Below, in pieces: positions 17,208 through 27,900 of a stretch of DNA of 64,000 nt; position 1 is the first letter of the stretch; each line of letters opens with the position of its first letter. The stretch is from positions 124,001 to 188,000 of the forward strand of contig JALONL010000008.1 in the NCBI GenBank assembly GCA_025454955.1, in the 5' to 3' direction. Both the position numbers and the translations under genes were made by a program. Source of the DNA: Bacteroidia bacterium (GTDB taxonomy: Bacteria > Bacteroidota > Bacteroidia > Palsa-965). Below the pieces are notes generated by a model. It was not told the DNA's origin. It worked only from the letters and a program-made list of their open reading frames with translations, and ran no database searches.

Positions 17208-17378
17208 ATGAAAAATAAAGCCAAAGAACTTGATGTGGACTTTATCGGTGGACAAGGCTCACTCACTAAGGAGGAAGAAATGCAAATCAGCGAATTCATT
17301 AAAGCCCAAAAAATCCGGAAAGCTAAACAGCGAAATCGCAAAACCCGGAAGTCAACTGACCAAAAAGCAGTGGCTTAA
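17208..17378 (+). CDS. Small basic protein with DVDFIGGQG-LTKEEE motif
   Basis: 56 residues from ATG 17208 (MKNKAKELDVDFIGGQGSLT). The acidic first half DVDFIGGQGSLTKEEEMQISEF followed by a Lys/Arg-rich tail matches small hypothetical proteins I have seen repeatedly in Bacteroidota, often next to toxin-antitoxin-like genes. No partner toxin is evident here, so it may be a left-over. A competing reading frame at 17230 is less protein-like. Confidence 0.55.
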   Translation: MKNKAKELDVDFIGGQGSLTKEEEMQISEFIKAQKIRKAKQRNRKTRKSTDQKAVA

Positions 17379-17580
17379 CTTATTCCCTGATTTCCTCGCA
17401 AACAAAGCCGCGGAAAGTTTACTTCGTGGCACACAAAAAAGTGTGCTGGCGTCTGAAACCAGGCCCCGCACTAACGGATAACCCTCTGCCCCGCACCCTC
17501 ATCACCCCAAAAACAAATTTCAGCCCCTTCACATCCGGCGTTCAGGTATTTCGTAAATTCGGGCACTATTCAAACTCATC

Positions 17581-18672
17581 ATGCAAACTGTTCTGAATGC
17601 CGTGAAAACGCACAATTTCAGTGCCGGTCCCGGAATCCTCCCGGCCGATGTATTAAAGCAGGCTGCCGAAGCCTGTATCAATTTCGACAACCTCAATCTT
17701 TCCCTCCTCGAAATCTCGCACCGCAGCAAAAATTTTGAAGCGGTTATGGACGAAAGCCGCGAATTGGTGAAAGAATTGCTCGGTCTGGGAAGCGGCTGGC
17801 AGGTGCTTTACCTGGGCGGCGGTGCCAGTTTGCAGTTTGCCATGGTGCCCTACAACCTGCTGCGTACCGACGGCTTTGCCGCCTACGTAAACACCGGCGT
17901 GTGGGCCTCAAAAGCCATTAAGGAAGCCAAACTCATTGGCGATACACGCGTCATTGCCTCGTCGGAAGACAAGAAATTTACCTTCGTGCCCAAAGGCTAC
18001 GAAATTCCGGCCGATGCCGATTACCTGCACATTACCTCCAACAACACCATTTACGGCACACAAATGAAATCGTTCCCCACATCGCCCGTGCCGGTGGTGT
18101 GCGATATGTCGAGCGATATTTTCAGCCGCGAAGTAAACGGCAACGATTTCGGTCTTATTTATGCCGGAGCACAGAAAAACATGGGGCCTGCAGGCTCCAC
18201 CATGGTGGCCGTGCGCGAAGACCTGCTGGGCAAAACCGGCCGCAAAATGCTGTCGATGCTCGATTATCAGGTACACATCAAAGGCGGTTCGATGTACAAC
18301 ACACCGCCCGTGTTTCCGATATATGTAACCATGCTTACATTACGCTGGCTCAAGGCCAATGGCGGGGTGAAATGGATTGAAGGCATTAACAACGCCAAAG
18401 CCGCCGCCATGTATGCCGAAATTGACCGCAACAGCCTATTCACCGGCACCACCGCCGTGGAAGACCGCTCGCACATGAACGCCACGTTTGTAATGACCAA
18501 ACCCGAACTCGAACCCGAATTCGACAAAATGTGGAAAGCCGCCGGAATAAGCGGTATACGCGGCCACCGCGATGTGGGCGGATACCGTGCTTCGCTTTAC
18601 AATGCGCTGCCGCTCGAAAGCGTGCAGGTGCTGGTGGAGGCAATGAAGGAGTTTGAAGCTAAGTTTGCGTAA
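17581..18672 (+). CDS. serC: Phosphoserine aminotransferase
   Basis: 363 residues. PLP enzyme converting 3-phosphohydroxypyruvate plus glutamate to phosphoserine in serine synthesis, also active in pyridoxine synthesis. N-terminal HNFSAGPGILPADVL, the LLEISHRSKNFEAVM segment, phosphate-loop GGGASLQFAMVPYNLL, and the PLP lysine in GAQKNMGPAG near residue 198; C-terminal GHRDVGGYRASLYNALP. Length is standard. It leads a serine-biosynthesis cluster with serA directly after. Confidence 0.97.
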   Translation: MQTVLNAVKTHNFSAGPGILPADVLKQAAEACINFDNLNLSLLEISHRSKNFEAVMDESRELVKELLGLGSGWQVLYLGGGASLQFAMVPYNLLRTDGFAAYVNTGVWASKAIKEAKLIGDTRVIASSEDKKFTFVPKGYEIPADADYLHITSNNTIYGTQMKSFPTSPVPVVCDMSSDIFSREVNGNDFGLIYAGAQKNMGPAGSTMVAVREDLLGKTGRKMLSMLDYQVHIKGGSMYNTPPVFPIYVTMLTLRWLKANGGVKWIEGINNAKAAAMYAEIDRNSLFTGTTAVEDRSHMNATFVMTKPELEPEFDKMWKAAGISGIRGHRDVGGYRASLYNALPLESVQVLVEAMKEFEAKFA

Positions 18673-18752
18673 CCGGTTATTCACCCCGTTTCAATAACAC
18701 CGATTGCGTAGCTGTTTTGAAAAGCCCGGCCGCGCATGTACTGTAATCGTTT

Positions 18753-19700
18753 ATGAAAAAAATCCTCGCCAACGACGGCATCGATGCCAAAGGCAAACAA
18801 CTGCTCGAAGCCGCCGGTTTTGAAGTGATTACCACCAAAGTGGAACAGGCTGCACTGGCCGATGCCATTAACGCCGAAGGCTACGTGGCATTAACCGTGC
18901 GCAGCGCCACACAGGTGCGCGCCGCACTCATTGATGCCTGTCCGGGACTCAAAGTAATTGCCCGCGGCGGTGTGGGCATGGATAATATTGATGTGGACTA
19001 CGCCAAATCGAAAGGCCTTGCGGTAATCAATACGCCCGCAGCTTCGTCGCATTCGGTGGCCGAATTGGTGTTTGCTCACCTGTTTACCGGCGTGCGTTTC
19101 CTGCACGATGCCAACCGCCGTATGCCCGCCGAGGGCGACACGGCCTTTGCCACATTGAAAAAGAATTACGCCGGCGGTTCCGAGCTTCGCGGCAAAACCA
19201 TTGGCATTATTGGCTTCGGACGTATTGGCCAGGCGGTGGCTTCCATTGCGCTGGGCCTCGGCATGAAAGTAGCGGCGCATGATCCTTACCTCACAGCCGC
19301 CGATGTGGCCGTAACCATTGAAGGTGCCGGCGAAATAAAAGTGAACATTGTCACCACAGCCATGCAGGATGTGCTGGCTGCGGCCGATTTCCTTACGCTG
19401 CATGTGCCCGGCGGACAAATGATTGGTGCCGCCGAAATGGCCATCATGAAAAAAGGTGCCGCCATTGTAAATGCCGCACGCGGCGGTGTGGTAAACGAAG
19501 ACGATTTGCTGGCCGCTTTGAACAGCGGACAAATTGGCTTTGCCGGACTCGACGTATTTAACAACGAACCCACGCCCCGCAAAGACATACTGACGCATCC
19601 CAAAATTTCGCTCACCCCGCACATCGGTGCTTCTACCGACGAAGCGCAGGAACGCATAGGCATTGAACTGGCCGAACACATTATTGCCGCACTGGCGTAA
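18753..19700 (+). CDS. serA: D-3-phosphoglycerate dehydrogenase, short form without ACT domain
   Basis: 315 residues. NAD-dependent oxidation of 3-phosphoglycerate, first step of serine synthesis. Substrate-domain ARGGVGMDNIDVDYAKSKG, Rossmann signature GIIGFGRIGQAVA near residue 150, VNAARGGVVNEDDL and the catalytic His in LTPHIGASTDEAQ. The chain ends with the catalytic domain, with no ACT or ASB domain, so serine feedback of the E. coli type is not expected. D-2-hydroxyacid dehydrogenases share this fold; the serC neighbour supports the PGDH role. Confidence 0.93.
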   Translation: MKKILANDGIDAKGKQLLEAAGFEVITTKVEQAALADAINAEGYVALTVRSATQVRAALIDACPGLKVIARGGVGMDNIDVDYAKSKGLAVINTPAASSHSVAELVFAHLFTGVRFLHDANRRMPAEGDTAFATLKKNYAGGSELRGKTIGIIGFGRIGQAVASIALGLGMKVAAHDPYLTAADVAVTIEGAGEIKVNIVTTAMQDVLAAADFLTLHVPGGQMIGAAEMAIMKKGAAIVNAARGGVVNEDDLLAALNSGQIGFAGLDVFNNEPTPRKDILTHPKISLTPHIGASTDEAQERIGIELAEHIIAALA

Positions 19701-19720
19701 AGCAATACACGCAGGAAACT

Positions 19721-20977
19721 ATGGCAAGCATTCTCCCTTTTCGCGGAATTCGTCCGGCAGCCGATAAAGTACATCTGGTGGCCTCACGCTCGGTTGACAA
19801 TTACAGCCGCGGCGATTTGAACGATAAACTCCGCGGAAATCCTTACAGCTTCCTGCATGTGATTAATCCCGATTTTGCCGACGGACAGAAAACCAAGCCC
19901 GGCTCGCCCGAAAGGCTTAAAAAAGTAAAGGCCACCTGGGAAAAGTTTTATGCCGAAGGAATTTTCGAAAAGGACAATAACCCCGCTTACTATGTATATC
20001 GCCAGTTTAAACAGGGCAATACATACACCGGAATTATTGCCTGCACCGGCATCGACGATTATTTCAACGGCATCATCAAAATACACGAGCAAACCCTCAC
20101 CGAGCGCGAAAACAAACTGAAAGACTATCTCGACGTATGCGATTTCAACGCCGAGCCGGTACTGTTTTGCTACCCCGATGATGCCGAGATAAACACACTG
20201 ATGATGCTGGCCACCGAGCGCCGCGCCGATTTCGACTTTACCACCACAGACCGTGTAAGACACACACTCTGGGTAGTTGATCAGCCCGAACAGGTGAAGC
20301 ATCTGCGCGAACGCTTTGCCGGAATTCCGGCCGTGTACATTGCCGACGGCCACCACCGCTCGGCTTCCTCGGCTCTGCTGGGCAAGGAACGCCGCGATAA
20401 ACAGGGGAAATATTCGGGCAAGGAAGCCTGGAACTATTACCTCGGCGTGTTTTTCCCCGAATCGCAACTGCGCATTTACGATTTCAACCGTGTGGTAAAA
20501 GACCTGAACGGCCTTGGCGAAGACGAATTTCTGGCCCGCCTCGCACACGATTTCGAAATACGCAAAGCCGGCCAGGAAATTGTGCAGCCCGAACACAAAC
20601 ACGCATTCAGCATGTATCTCGACGGAATCTGGTACATGCTCCACCTGCGCGAAGGACGCACGAACGATCAAAACCCGGTAGAATCGCTCGATGCGTACCT
20701 GCTTACCAAATACATTCTCGATCCCATTCTGGGAATTAAAGACCTGAAAGTGGATAAGCGGGTGGGATTTGTGTCGGGTATAAAAGGGCCGGAAGAATTA
20801 AAAAATCAGGTGGATAACTGGAAGTTTAAAGTGGCCTTCGGACTGTATCCGGTGGCCATGCAGGAATTGAAACGCATTGCCGACACCGGAAACATAATGC
20901 CTCCCAAAACCACCTGGGTAGAGCCTAAAATGCGCAGCGGGCTTGTGATGTACAGCCTCACAGAAGATCATTCGTAA
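19721..20977 (+). CDS. DUF1015 family protein
   Basis: 418 residues. Begins MASILPFRGIRPAADKVHLVASR and contains the family segments NPYSFLHVINPDF, YIADGHHRSASSALL (a conserved His-His pair) and MPPKTTWVEPKMRSGLVMY. The biochemical role is not established. It follows serA by 20 nt, a constant neighbour in Bacteroidota, and probably belongs to the same transcript. Confidence 0.92.
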   Translation: MASILPFRGIRPAADKVHLVASRSVDNYSRGDLNDKLRGNPYSFLHVINPDFADGQKTKPGSPERLKKVKATWEKFYAEGIFEKDNNPAYYVYRQFKQGNTYTGIIACTGIDDYFNGIIKIHEQTLTERENKLKDYLDVCDFNAEPVLFCYPDDAEINTLMMLATERRADFDFTTTDRVRHTLWVVDQPEQVKHLRERFAGIPAVYIADGHHRSASSALLGKERRDKQGKYSGKEAWNYYLGVFFPESQLRIYDFNRVVKDLNGLGEDEFLARLAHDFEIRKAGQEIVQPEHKHAFSMYLDGIWYMLHLREGRTNDQNPVESLDAYLLTKYILDPILGIKDLKVDKRVGFVSGIKGPEELKNQVDNWKFKVAFGLYPVAMQELKRIADTGNIMPPKTTWVEPKMRSGLVMYSLTEDHS

Positions 20978-20979
20978 CC

Positions 20980-21636
20980 ATGACTACTATTGCCCTACAA
21001 CTGGCAGAGGTAAAAGCGCAGCTTCCCCAAGGAGTGACACTTGTGGCTGTGTCCAAAACGCATCCGCCCGAAATAATTAAACAGGCTTATGATGCAGGCC
21101 AACGCATATTTGGCGAAAACCGCGTACAAGAGCTGGTTCCCAAGCACGAAGCATTGCCCAAAGACATAGAATGGCACCTGATCGGTCATCTGCAAACCAA
21201 TAAAGTAAAGTACATAGCCCCGTTCGTTTCGCTCATTCATTCGGCCGACAGTGTTAAACTCCTGCAGGAAATAAATAAACAGGCCGAAAAATGCGGGAGA
21301 ACAATAGATGTACTGATTCAGATTTATGTGGCCGACGAAGAAACCAAATTCGGCTTTACTCCCGATGAGGCAAAACTTTTATACGCCGATCATATTATAC
21401 AGAGTTACAATCACTTGCGGGTGAGAGGAATTATGGCCATGGCCACCAATACCGATAATGAGGCACAGGTAAAGGCCGAATTTGCCACTGCTGCTGCCCT
21501 CTTCAATGAGCTAAAATCGCTTGAAGGCCCTTATTTTACAATACTTTCAATGGGTATGAGCGGCGACTGGAAACTTGCCGTTAATGAGGGCAGTAACATG
21601 GTACGGATAGGTAGTTCAATATTTGGTAAACGTTAA
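20980..21636 (+). CDS. YggS/PLPBP family pyridoxal phosphate homeostasis protein
   Basis: 218 residues. Single-domain alanine-racemase-like barrel that binds PLP and buffers vitamin B6 rather than acting as a racemase. TLVAVSKTHPPEIIKQAYDAG holds the PLP lysine near residue 25; FGENRVQEL, WHLIGHLQTNK and the C-terminal MGMSGDWKLAVNEGSNMVRIGS are family hallmarks. Starts 2 nt after the DUF1015 stop, so it is in the same operon, fitting with PLP-dependent SerC upstream. Confidence 0.95.
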   Translation: MTTIALQLAEVKAQLPQGVTLVAVSKTHPPEIIKQAYDAGQRIFGENRVQELVPKHEALPKDIEWHLIGHLQTNKVKYIAPFVSLIHSADSVKLLQEINKQAEKCGRTIDVLIQIYVADEETKFGFTPDEAKLLYADHIIQSYNHLRVRGIMAMATNTDNEAQVKAEFATAAALFNELKSLEGPYFTILSMGMSGDWKLAVNEGSNMVRIGSSIFGKR

Positions 21637-21927
21637 TTTAAAAACTTAAAACCAGTAATTTTTGGAGGTTTTTATTGTTAATATCCGGATTGAGCTCCCT
21701 TTAAAACACTTCCTCGGTCACCTTCAGTTCATAACCACAAAGAATTAATTAACAATGCTTTAGATATTTTTTTTCTTACCTTATCTGGTATTGATTCTCT
21801 GGATTTAGCGTCTAAAACGTCACATAGTTATTAACAGGGGGTATTTAATAAGTTGGTTTTTTTCCTAACTTTCCGCCAATAATCAGGCAACACTAATTAA
21901 TCCATCTCAAAACAAAATCTTCACCCC

Positions 21928-24900
21928 ATGAAGAGAACCTACTCCTTGTTAGGCAGGTCGGGAAGTGCGTATAAGCGTTTCTGTTCGGCACTGATAGGTG
22001 TAATTGGTTTAGGACTTGTAGCGCAGGCTCAGGTTTCCACTTACACTTTTGCACAGTCGTCAGGCACTTACACTCCCGTATCCGGCGGAACAGTGCTTGG
22101 CACTCCAGGCAATGACGACGTTAGCTTTGCAGATAATCCGATTGGATTTACGTTTTGGTATAACGGACAATCTTACACTCGTTTCAGTGTAAACTCAAAC
22201 GGACATATTGCTTTAGGTAACGTAGCCATTACCACATTTAACTACTTTCCTCTCAGCACAGGTTCCTCAAACAATGTGATATCTGCACTTTCCGCAGATA
22301 TTCAGGGCGATGCCGTGACAGGTGATCTTCGCTTCACCACCATCGGCACAGCACCCAACCGTACACTTGTGGTACAGTGGACCAACTACGATGACTATCC
22401 GAGTTTTTCAGGACTGGATGTGTACAATTTCCAGATTCGTCTGTCGGAAACCACCAACGAAATCAACGTAGTGTATGGTACAACCAGCAGCACCCAGATT
22501 GCGGGGTTGTTTGAGGTGGGTTTGCGTGGCAACACCAACGCCGACTTCAATAACCGTCAGGTTTCAAACGGTATTCAAACCTGGGCAACTTCTATAGCAG
22601 GTCTCGCTAACTCGTCCACCTGCGAAATGAACGCCACCCTTGTACCTGCCAGCGGCCAGACCTATACCTGGTCACCTCCGCCGGCTCCGGCTGCTCCCAC
22701 CACACTTACGTTCACCGCCGTTACCACTTCGGGCATGACGCTGAACTGGGTGGATAACTCTACCAACGAAAACTCGTTCTTCATAGAGCGTTCATTAGAC
22801 AATATTACCTTCGTTCCGGCCGGTACAGTGCCCTCCACTTCTACTGCCACCACGGGTACACCCTACACACTGGTACAAACCGGTTTGTTCTCGGCCACAC
22901 TCTATTACTATCGTGTGTATGCCGTGGGGGTTACACCTTCGCTGGCCGTATCTGGCTCCCAGGCTACCTTGCCGGGTACACTTTGCGGAACCTTCACCAT
23001 CGGGCCCACAGGTGCCTATACCTCACTTACTGCCGCTTTTGCCGCAGTAGCTGCAAACGGTGTAAGCTGCCCGCTCGTGTTTGATCTTCAGGCTGCTTAT
23101 GTAAGCACCGTGGAAACTTTCCCGATTAACATTCCGTTCCTCGGCAACAGCCCGGCAAACACCATTACCGTTCGTCCCGAACTTGGTGCCACTAACCTGT
23201 CTATTACCAGCAACGCAGCACAAACCATTAACTTCAATGGTGCCGGCAACGTATCGTTCGATGGTCGTCCGGGCAGCGTGGGTACGGTAATTCAGCTTAC
23301 CATTGCCAATACTGCTACCACCGGCGCAGCCGTACAAATTGGCGGCGATGCGTCAAACTGCGGTCTTAACTACATCAATGTACGTTCGGTTAACGTAGGT
23401 ACCGCTCTTGGTGCCGTACAGTTTACGACACCCGCTACCACTACCGGTTCAAGCGGTCACTTCATTACCAACTGCGATTTTGCACCCGGTGCTACCAACC
23501 CGCAGCAGTATATTTTCTCCTCCAACTCGCTGGCTAACTCATACATTTCATCGGTAAACATCAGCAACAACCTGTTCCGCGACTGGTTTGTGGCCACCGG
23601 TCAGAACGCTGCTATGAACCTCGGCGGTAACATCCGCAACTTTACCATCAGCAACAACAGCATGTACCAGACTGCAACCCGCACGTTTACCACGGGCGTA
23701 CTGCATTATGGTATTTTGATTTCAGGTAGCACAGCCGGCTCAGGCGGGCATATCATTTCGGGCAACTTCGTAGGCGGTACATTACCCAACTGCGGTGGAA
23801 CAGCCTGGACTTATGCCGGTACCGTGGCCACCCGACTAATTGGTATTTCGGTAAATGGTAACAGCAGTGGCAACACCACTCCCACCAGCATTCAGGGTAA
23901 TACCTTTACCAATATCAACATGACTACCAGCGCCAGTACTACCTTCTCTCCGGGTATTATTTGCGGTATTCAAACACAAGGTACTACTCACAACCTTAAC
24001 GTAGGTACCGTTACTCCCAACGTAATTGGTTCGGTAACTGCGGCCAACGCCATTGTAACCAACAGTTCCGGTTCGGGTGGTCTGGCAATGGGTATTACCA
24101 ACAGTTCATCAGGAGCAGTGGTAATCAGCAACAACTTAGTAGGTGGTTTCTCTGTAAACACCTCGCTGCCCACTGTATCATCGAGCTTTACCGGTATCCA
24201 GAGTTCCAGTGGTTCGCCCTCTACCATTTCGGGCAACACCGTGGGAAGCCTTACCTTAGCCAATAGTGTGGTAACCGCAGCTTCAACCAGTGCTACCGCT
24301 TCAATTGTAATGGGTATCAACAGCTCTGCATTCAACGCGGTGAACATTACCAACAATACCGTAATGAACCTTACCAGCCAGTATATCGGTACTTCAACCG
24401 GTGCTGTGGTTCGTGGTATTTACTCTACCAGCGGTATCAATACCATTACAGGCAATACCGTTCGCAACCTTGCCACACTTGCTCCCAATGCAAGCGTGGG
24501 TGTAAGTGCTTCTGTACAGGGTATTTCGCTGAATACCTTCAGCACCAGCACCAACGTGGTAAACAGCAACACAATTAATACGCTTGCCAACGGTTCTACC
24601 ACCGGCAACGTAATGGTAAGCGGTATTACCATTTCGGGTACAACCGGCACCTTTGCCACCACCGATGTGGCTTACAACAACATTGCCGGCATGGGTGCAC
24701 CGCTTAACACGGGTACACCGATTGTGTATGGTATCAACCTTGTGGGCAACCCCACACGCGTGTTCAACAACTTTGTTAATCTCGGTTCCGACATTACCGG
24801 CGCAGCAATTACTGCTCCCAACAGCTTTATCGGCATTAACAAAGAAACCAGTGCCACCGCAGCAGTTAACTTTAACACCGTAAACATCAACGGTACAGGT

Positions 24901-27900
24901 GTAACTGCAGGTACAGCCAACACCGCTGCTTACCGCCGTGCTACCACTGCCATTGATGAACTGCGCAACAACGTGCTGGTAAACACCCGTTCAAACGGTG
25001 CTTCCACCGGTACACACTTTGTGCTCAACCTGAACAACGGAACCACCTTTAACAGCGATAACAACGATTATTTTGGTAACGGTACCGGCTTCCAGACTGC
25101 AGTAATTAACGCAGTAAACGTAACCGGTGTGAGTGGCATTATTCTGGCCATCGGTGGTAATGGCAACTCGATTGCCGTTAACCCGAACTTTGTTTCGGCT
25201 ACCGACCTTCACATCAACAACGCCACCGTAACCGCGCTCGAATCGCGCGCTACCACGCTGGCTTATGTGTCCAACGACATCGACCTTCAGGTTCGTCCGG
25301 GTCCCACAGCCGTAAACGGTGGTGGTACAGCCCCTGATATGGGTGCCGACGAGTTTGACGGTATTCCGCTTGCAGTGGACATTGGCGGTTTCGCCTTCCT
25401 GCAGCCTGCCGTGCCCGGTTGCTACTCGGCTTCACAAACCATTCGTGTACGTATCCGTAACTATGCAGGCACAGCCCTTAACATGGCACTGCCCGGCAAT
25501 GGTGTAACGGTTAACGTAAGCGTAACCGGTCCGAACCCGCAGAGCTTCACCCTCGGCCCGATCATCAGCGGTATTATTCCCGCAAACGGTTTCCTCGATA
25601 CCACTGTAACCACCACCTACAACATGGGTGCTGTGGGTACTTATGGTTTCTCGTTTACCGCCACAACGGCCACCGAAGTGCTGACCCTTAACGACGGTTT
25701 CGGCCCGCAGAACATTACGGTGTCTGCCGGTACCGCACTGGCTGCCGGCGGCGGACGTATCTGCCTCGGTGCTCAGGGTACACTTAACGTTTCTGGCTTC
25801 ACCAATGGCGGAACCATTCAGTGGCAGGAATCGCCCGATAACATTACCTGGACCAACATTGTGGGTGCTACCGCAACCACACTGACCATTGTGCCCACCG
25901 ACACCACCTTCTACCGTGCAGTAATCTGCGGCCAGCACAACTCGGTTGTAGATACCCTGTTCCCGCAGTTTGTGGCTCCGCCCACTGTAACAGGTGCTAC
26001 ACGTTGCGGTACTGGTCCTGTAACCCTCACTGCTGCTGCCTCAGGTTCAATTCGCTGGTACAACCAGCCCACCGCAGGCACACAGGTTGCTTCGGGCAAT
26101 ACCTTTACACCCACAGTAAGCGCCACCACCACCTATTATGTGGAAAATACCTCAGGCACACCGCCCACCACCATTACCACCACACTTGCGGCTGGTAACG
26201 GTTCGAGCGGTAACGTGTTCCGTGTTTCGGCCCTCAATACGATTACCATTACCGGTATGGATGGTCACATGACCTCGGGTACTGCCACATGGGAAATCTG
26301 GGGTCGTCCGGGCGATTATACCACCGTGGCCAACTCTACCACCAGCAACGTAGGCTGGACACTTCTCGGAACTGCTTCCAACGTGGTAGCTGCCGGTTTG
26401 GGTGTACCCACTCCGCTGCCCATTACACTCAACGTGGTTATTCCCGGCGGTACCGATTATTCGTTTATCGTAACCACCACCGGCCCCACGCTGAACTACA
26501 CCAACGGAACAGCAGTAGGCAATCCGCTCTTTACCAATGCCGACATGATTGTTCGTGAAGGTCATGGTGGCAGTTATTTTGGCTATACCATTACCACACG
26601 TAACTGGAATGGCCGTATTAACTATTCTGCAGGCTGCGCCAGCTTCCCGCGTACACCGGTTACAGCTACCGTTACACCTGCTCCCACAATTGCTTCTACC
26701 TCGTCTAACGTAATCTGCGGTACCGGCTCTACCACGCTTACCGTGGCCAGCAGCAACCCGGGTTATTCTTACACCTGGACACCTGCCACAGCGCTGAACG
26801 TTGCCGCAGGTGATACCGTAGTTTCTACACCTGTAAACACTACCACTTATGTGGTTCAGGCTACCGACACGGCTTCAGGTTGTGTAACGTTTGACACGAT
26901 TCAGGCAGTGGTTTCGCCTGCTGTAGTAGGCAACGCATCGGTAAACAACGATACCATCTGCGGCGGTTCACCCGTTCAGCTTGATGTAACGTTCCCGCCC
27001 GCAGTGTTCACCATTGGCACTCAGAACGTGCTTAACACCACCACCACCTACCCGGCTCCGTTCGGTAACTGGTACTGGGGTGCCAAGCACCAGATGCTCA
27101 TTACTGCTGCCGAACTCACTGCTGCAGGTATGACTACCGGCTTCTACAGTTCGCTCGGTTTCCAGCTTCCTGCTGGTTCAAACACACCGGCTCCGTCGCC
27201 CCCGCTGGATAACTTTGAGATAAGAATTGCCAATACAACTCTTACGGCAATGACCACTTCATTCCAGATGAGCGGCTTCACCAGCTACTATACCAACGTT
27301 TCGCTTGCTCCGACAACCGGTATCATGACGCTGAACTTTAATAACAGTACTACCCCGCTTTGGTTCTGGGATGGTGTGTCGAACATCATTATCGAAACCT
27401 GTTTCAACAATACCTCGTTCACCGGTAACTGGGTGTTCCGTCAGTCAAGCACCAGCTACACCTCAACCACTGTGTTGTTCCAGGATGCTTCGGGTGTATG
27501 TGCACAATCCTCAGGTTTCAGCACCTTCAACCAGCGTCCGAACATGATCTTCACACGCAGTGGAGGTAACAACTCGTATGTATGGAGCGGAGGTACTGTT
27601 TCGAACCCGAACATCCAGAACCCGACTGCGGCACCGTTTGCCAGCACCAGCTACATTGTGTTGATTACAGACACACTCACCACCTGTTCGCTTACCGATA
27701 CTGTATCGGTACACGTACTCCCCACTCCGATGCCCAACTTTGGCCCGGATACGGTGATCTGTTCAAACACACCGCTGCTGCTCGATGGTACTGCCGGTAA
27801 CTACACCTACCTCTGGCACGACAGCACCACCACACAAACTTACGTAGCGGCCAACTTTGGCACCTACAATGTACTCGTTACCGATACCACCAACGGTTGT

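Noticed and set aside
17230..17481. 83-codon frame overlapping the 56-residue small protein
   Set aside because: The alternative frame 17208-17378 matches a remembered small-protein pattern; this one does not and has an unlikely composition.
23100..25300. Dense short repeats resembling a CRISPR or satellite array
   Set aside because: The repeats are in frame, irregular in spacing and encode beta-helix coils of the giant surface protein; there are no constant repeats with unique spacers.
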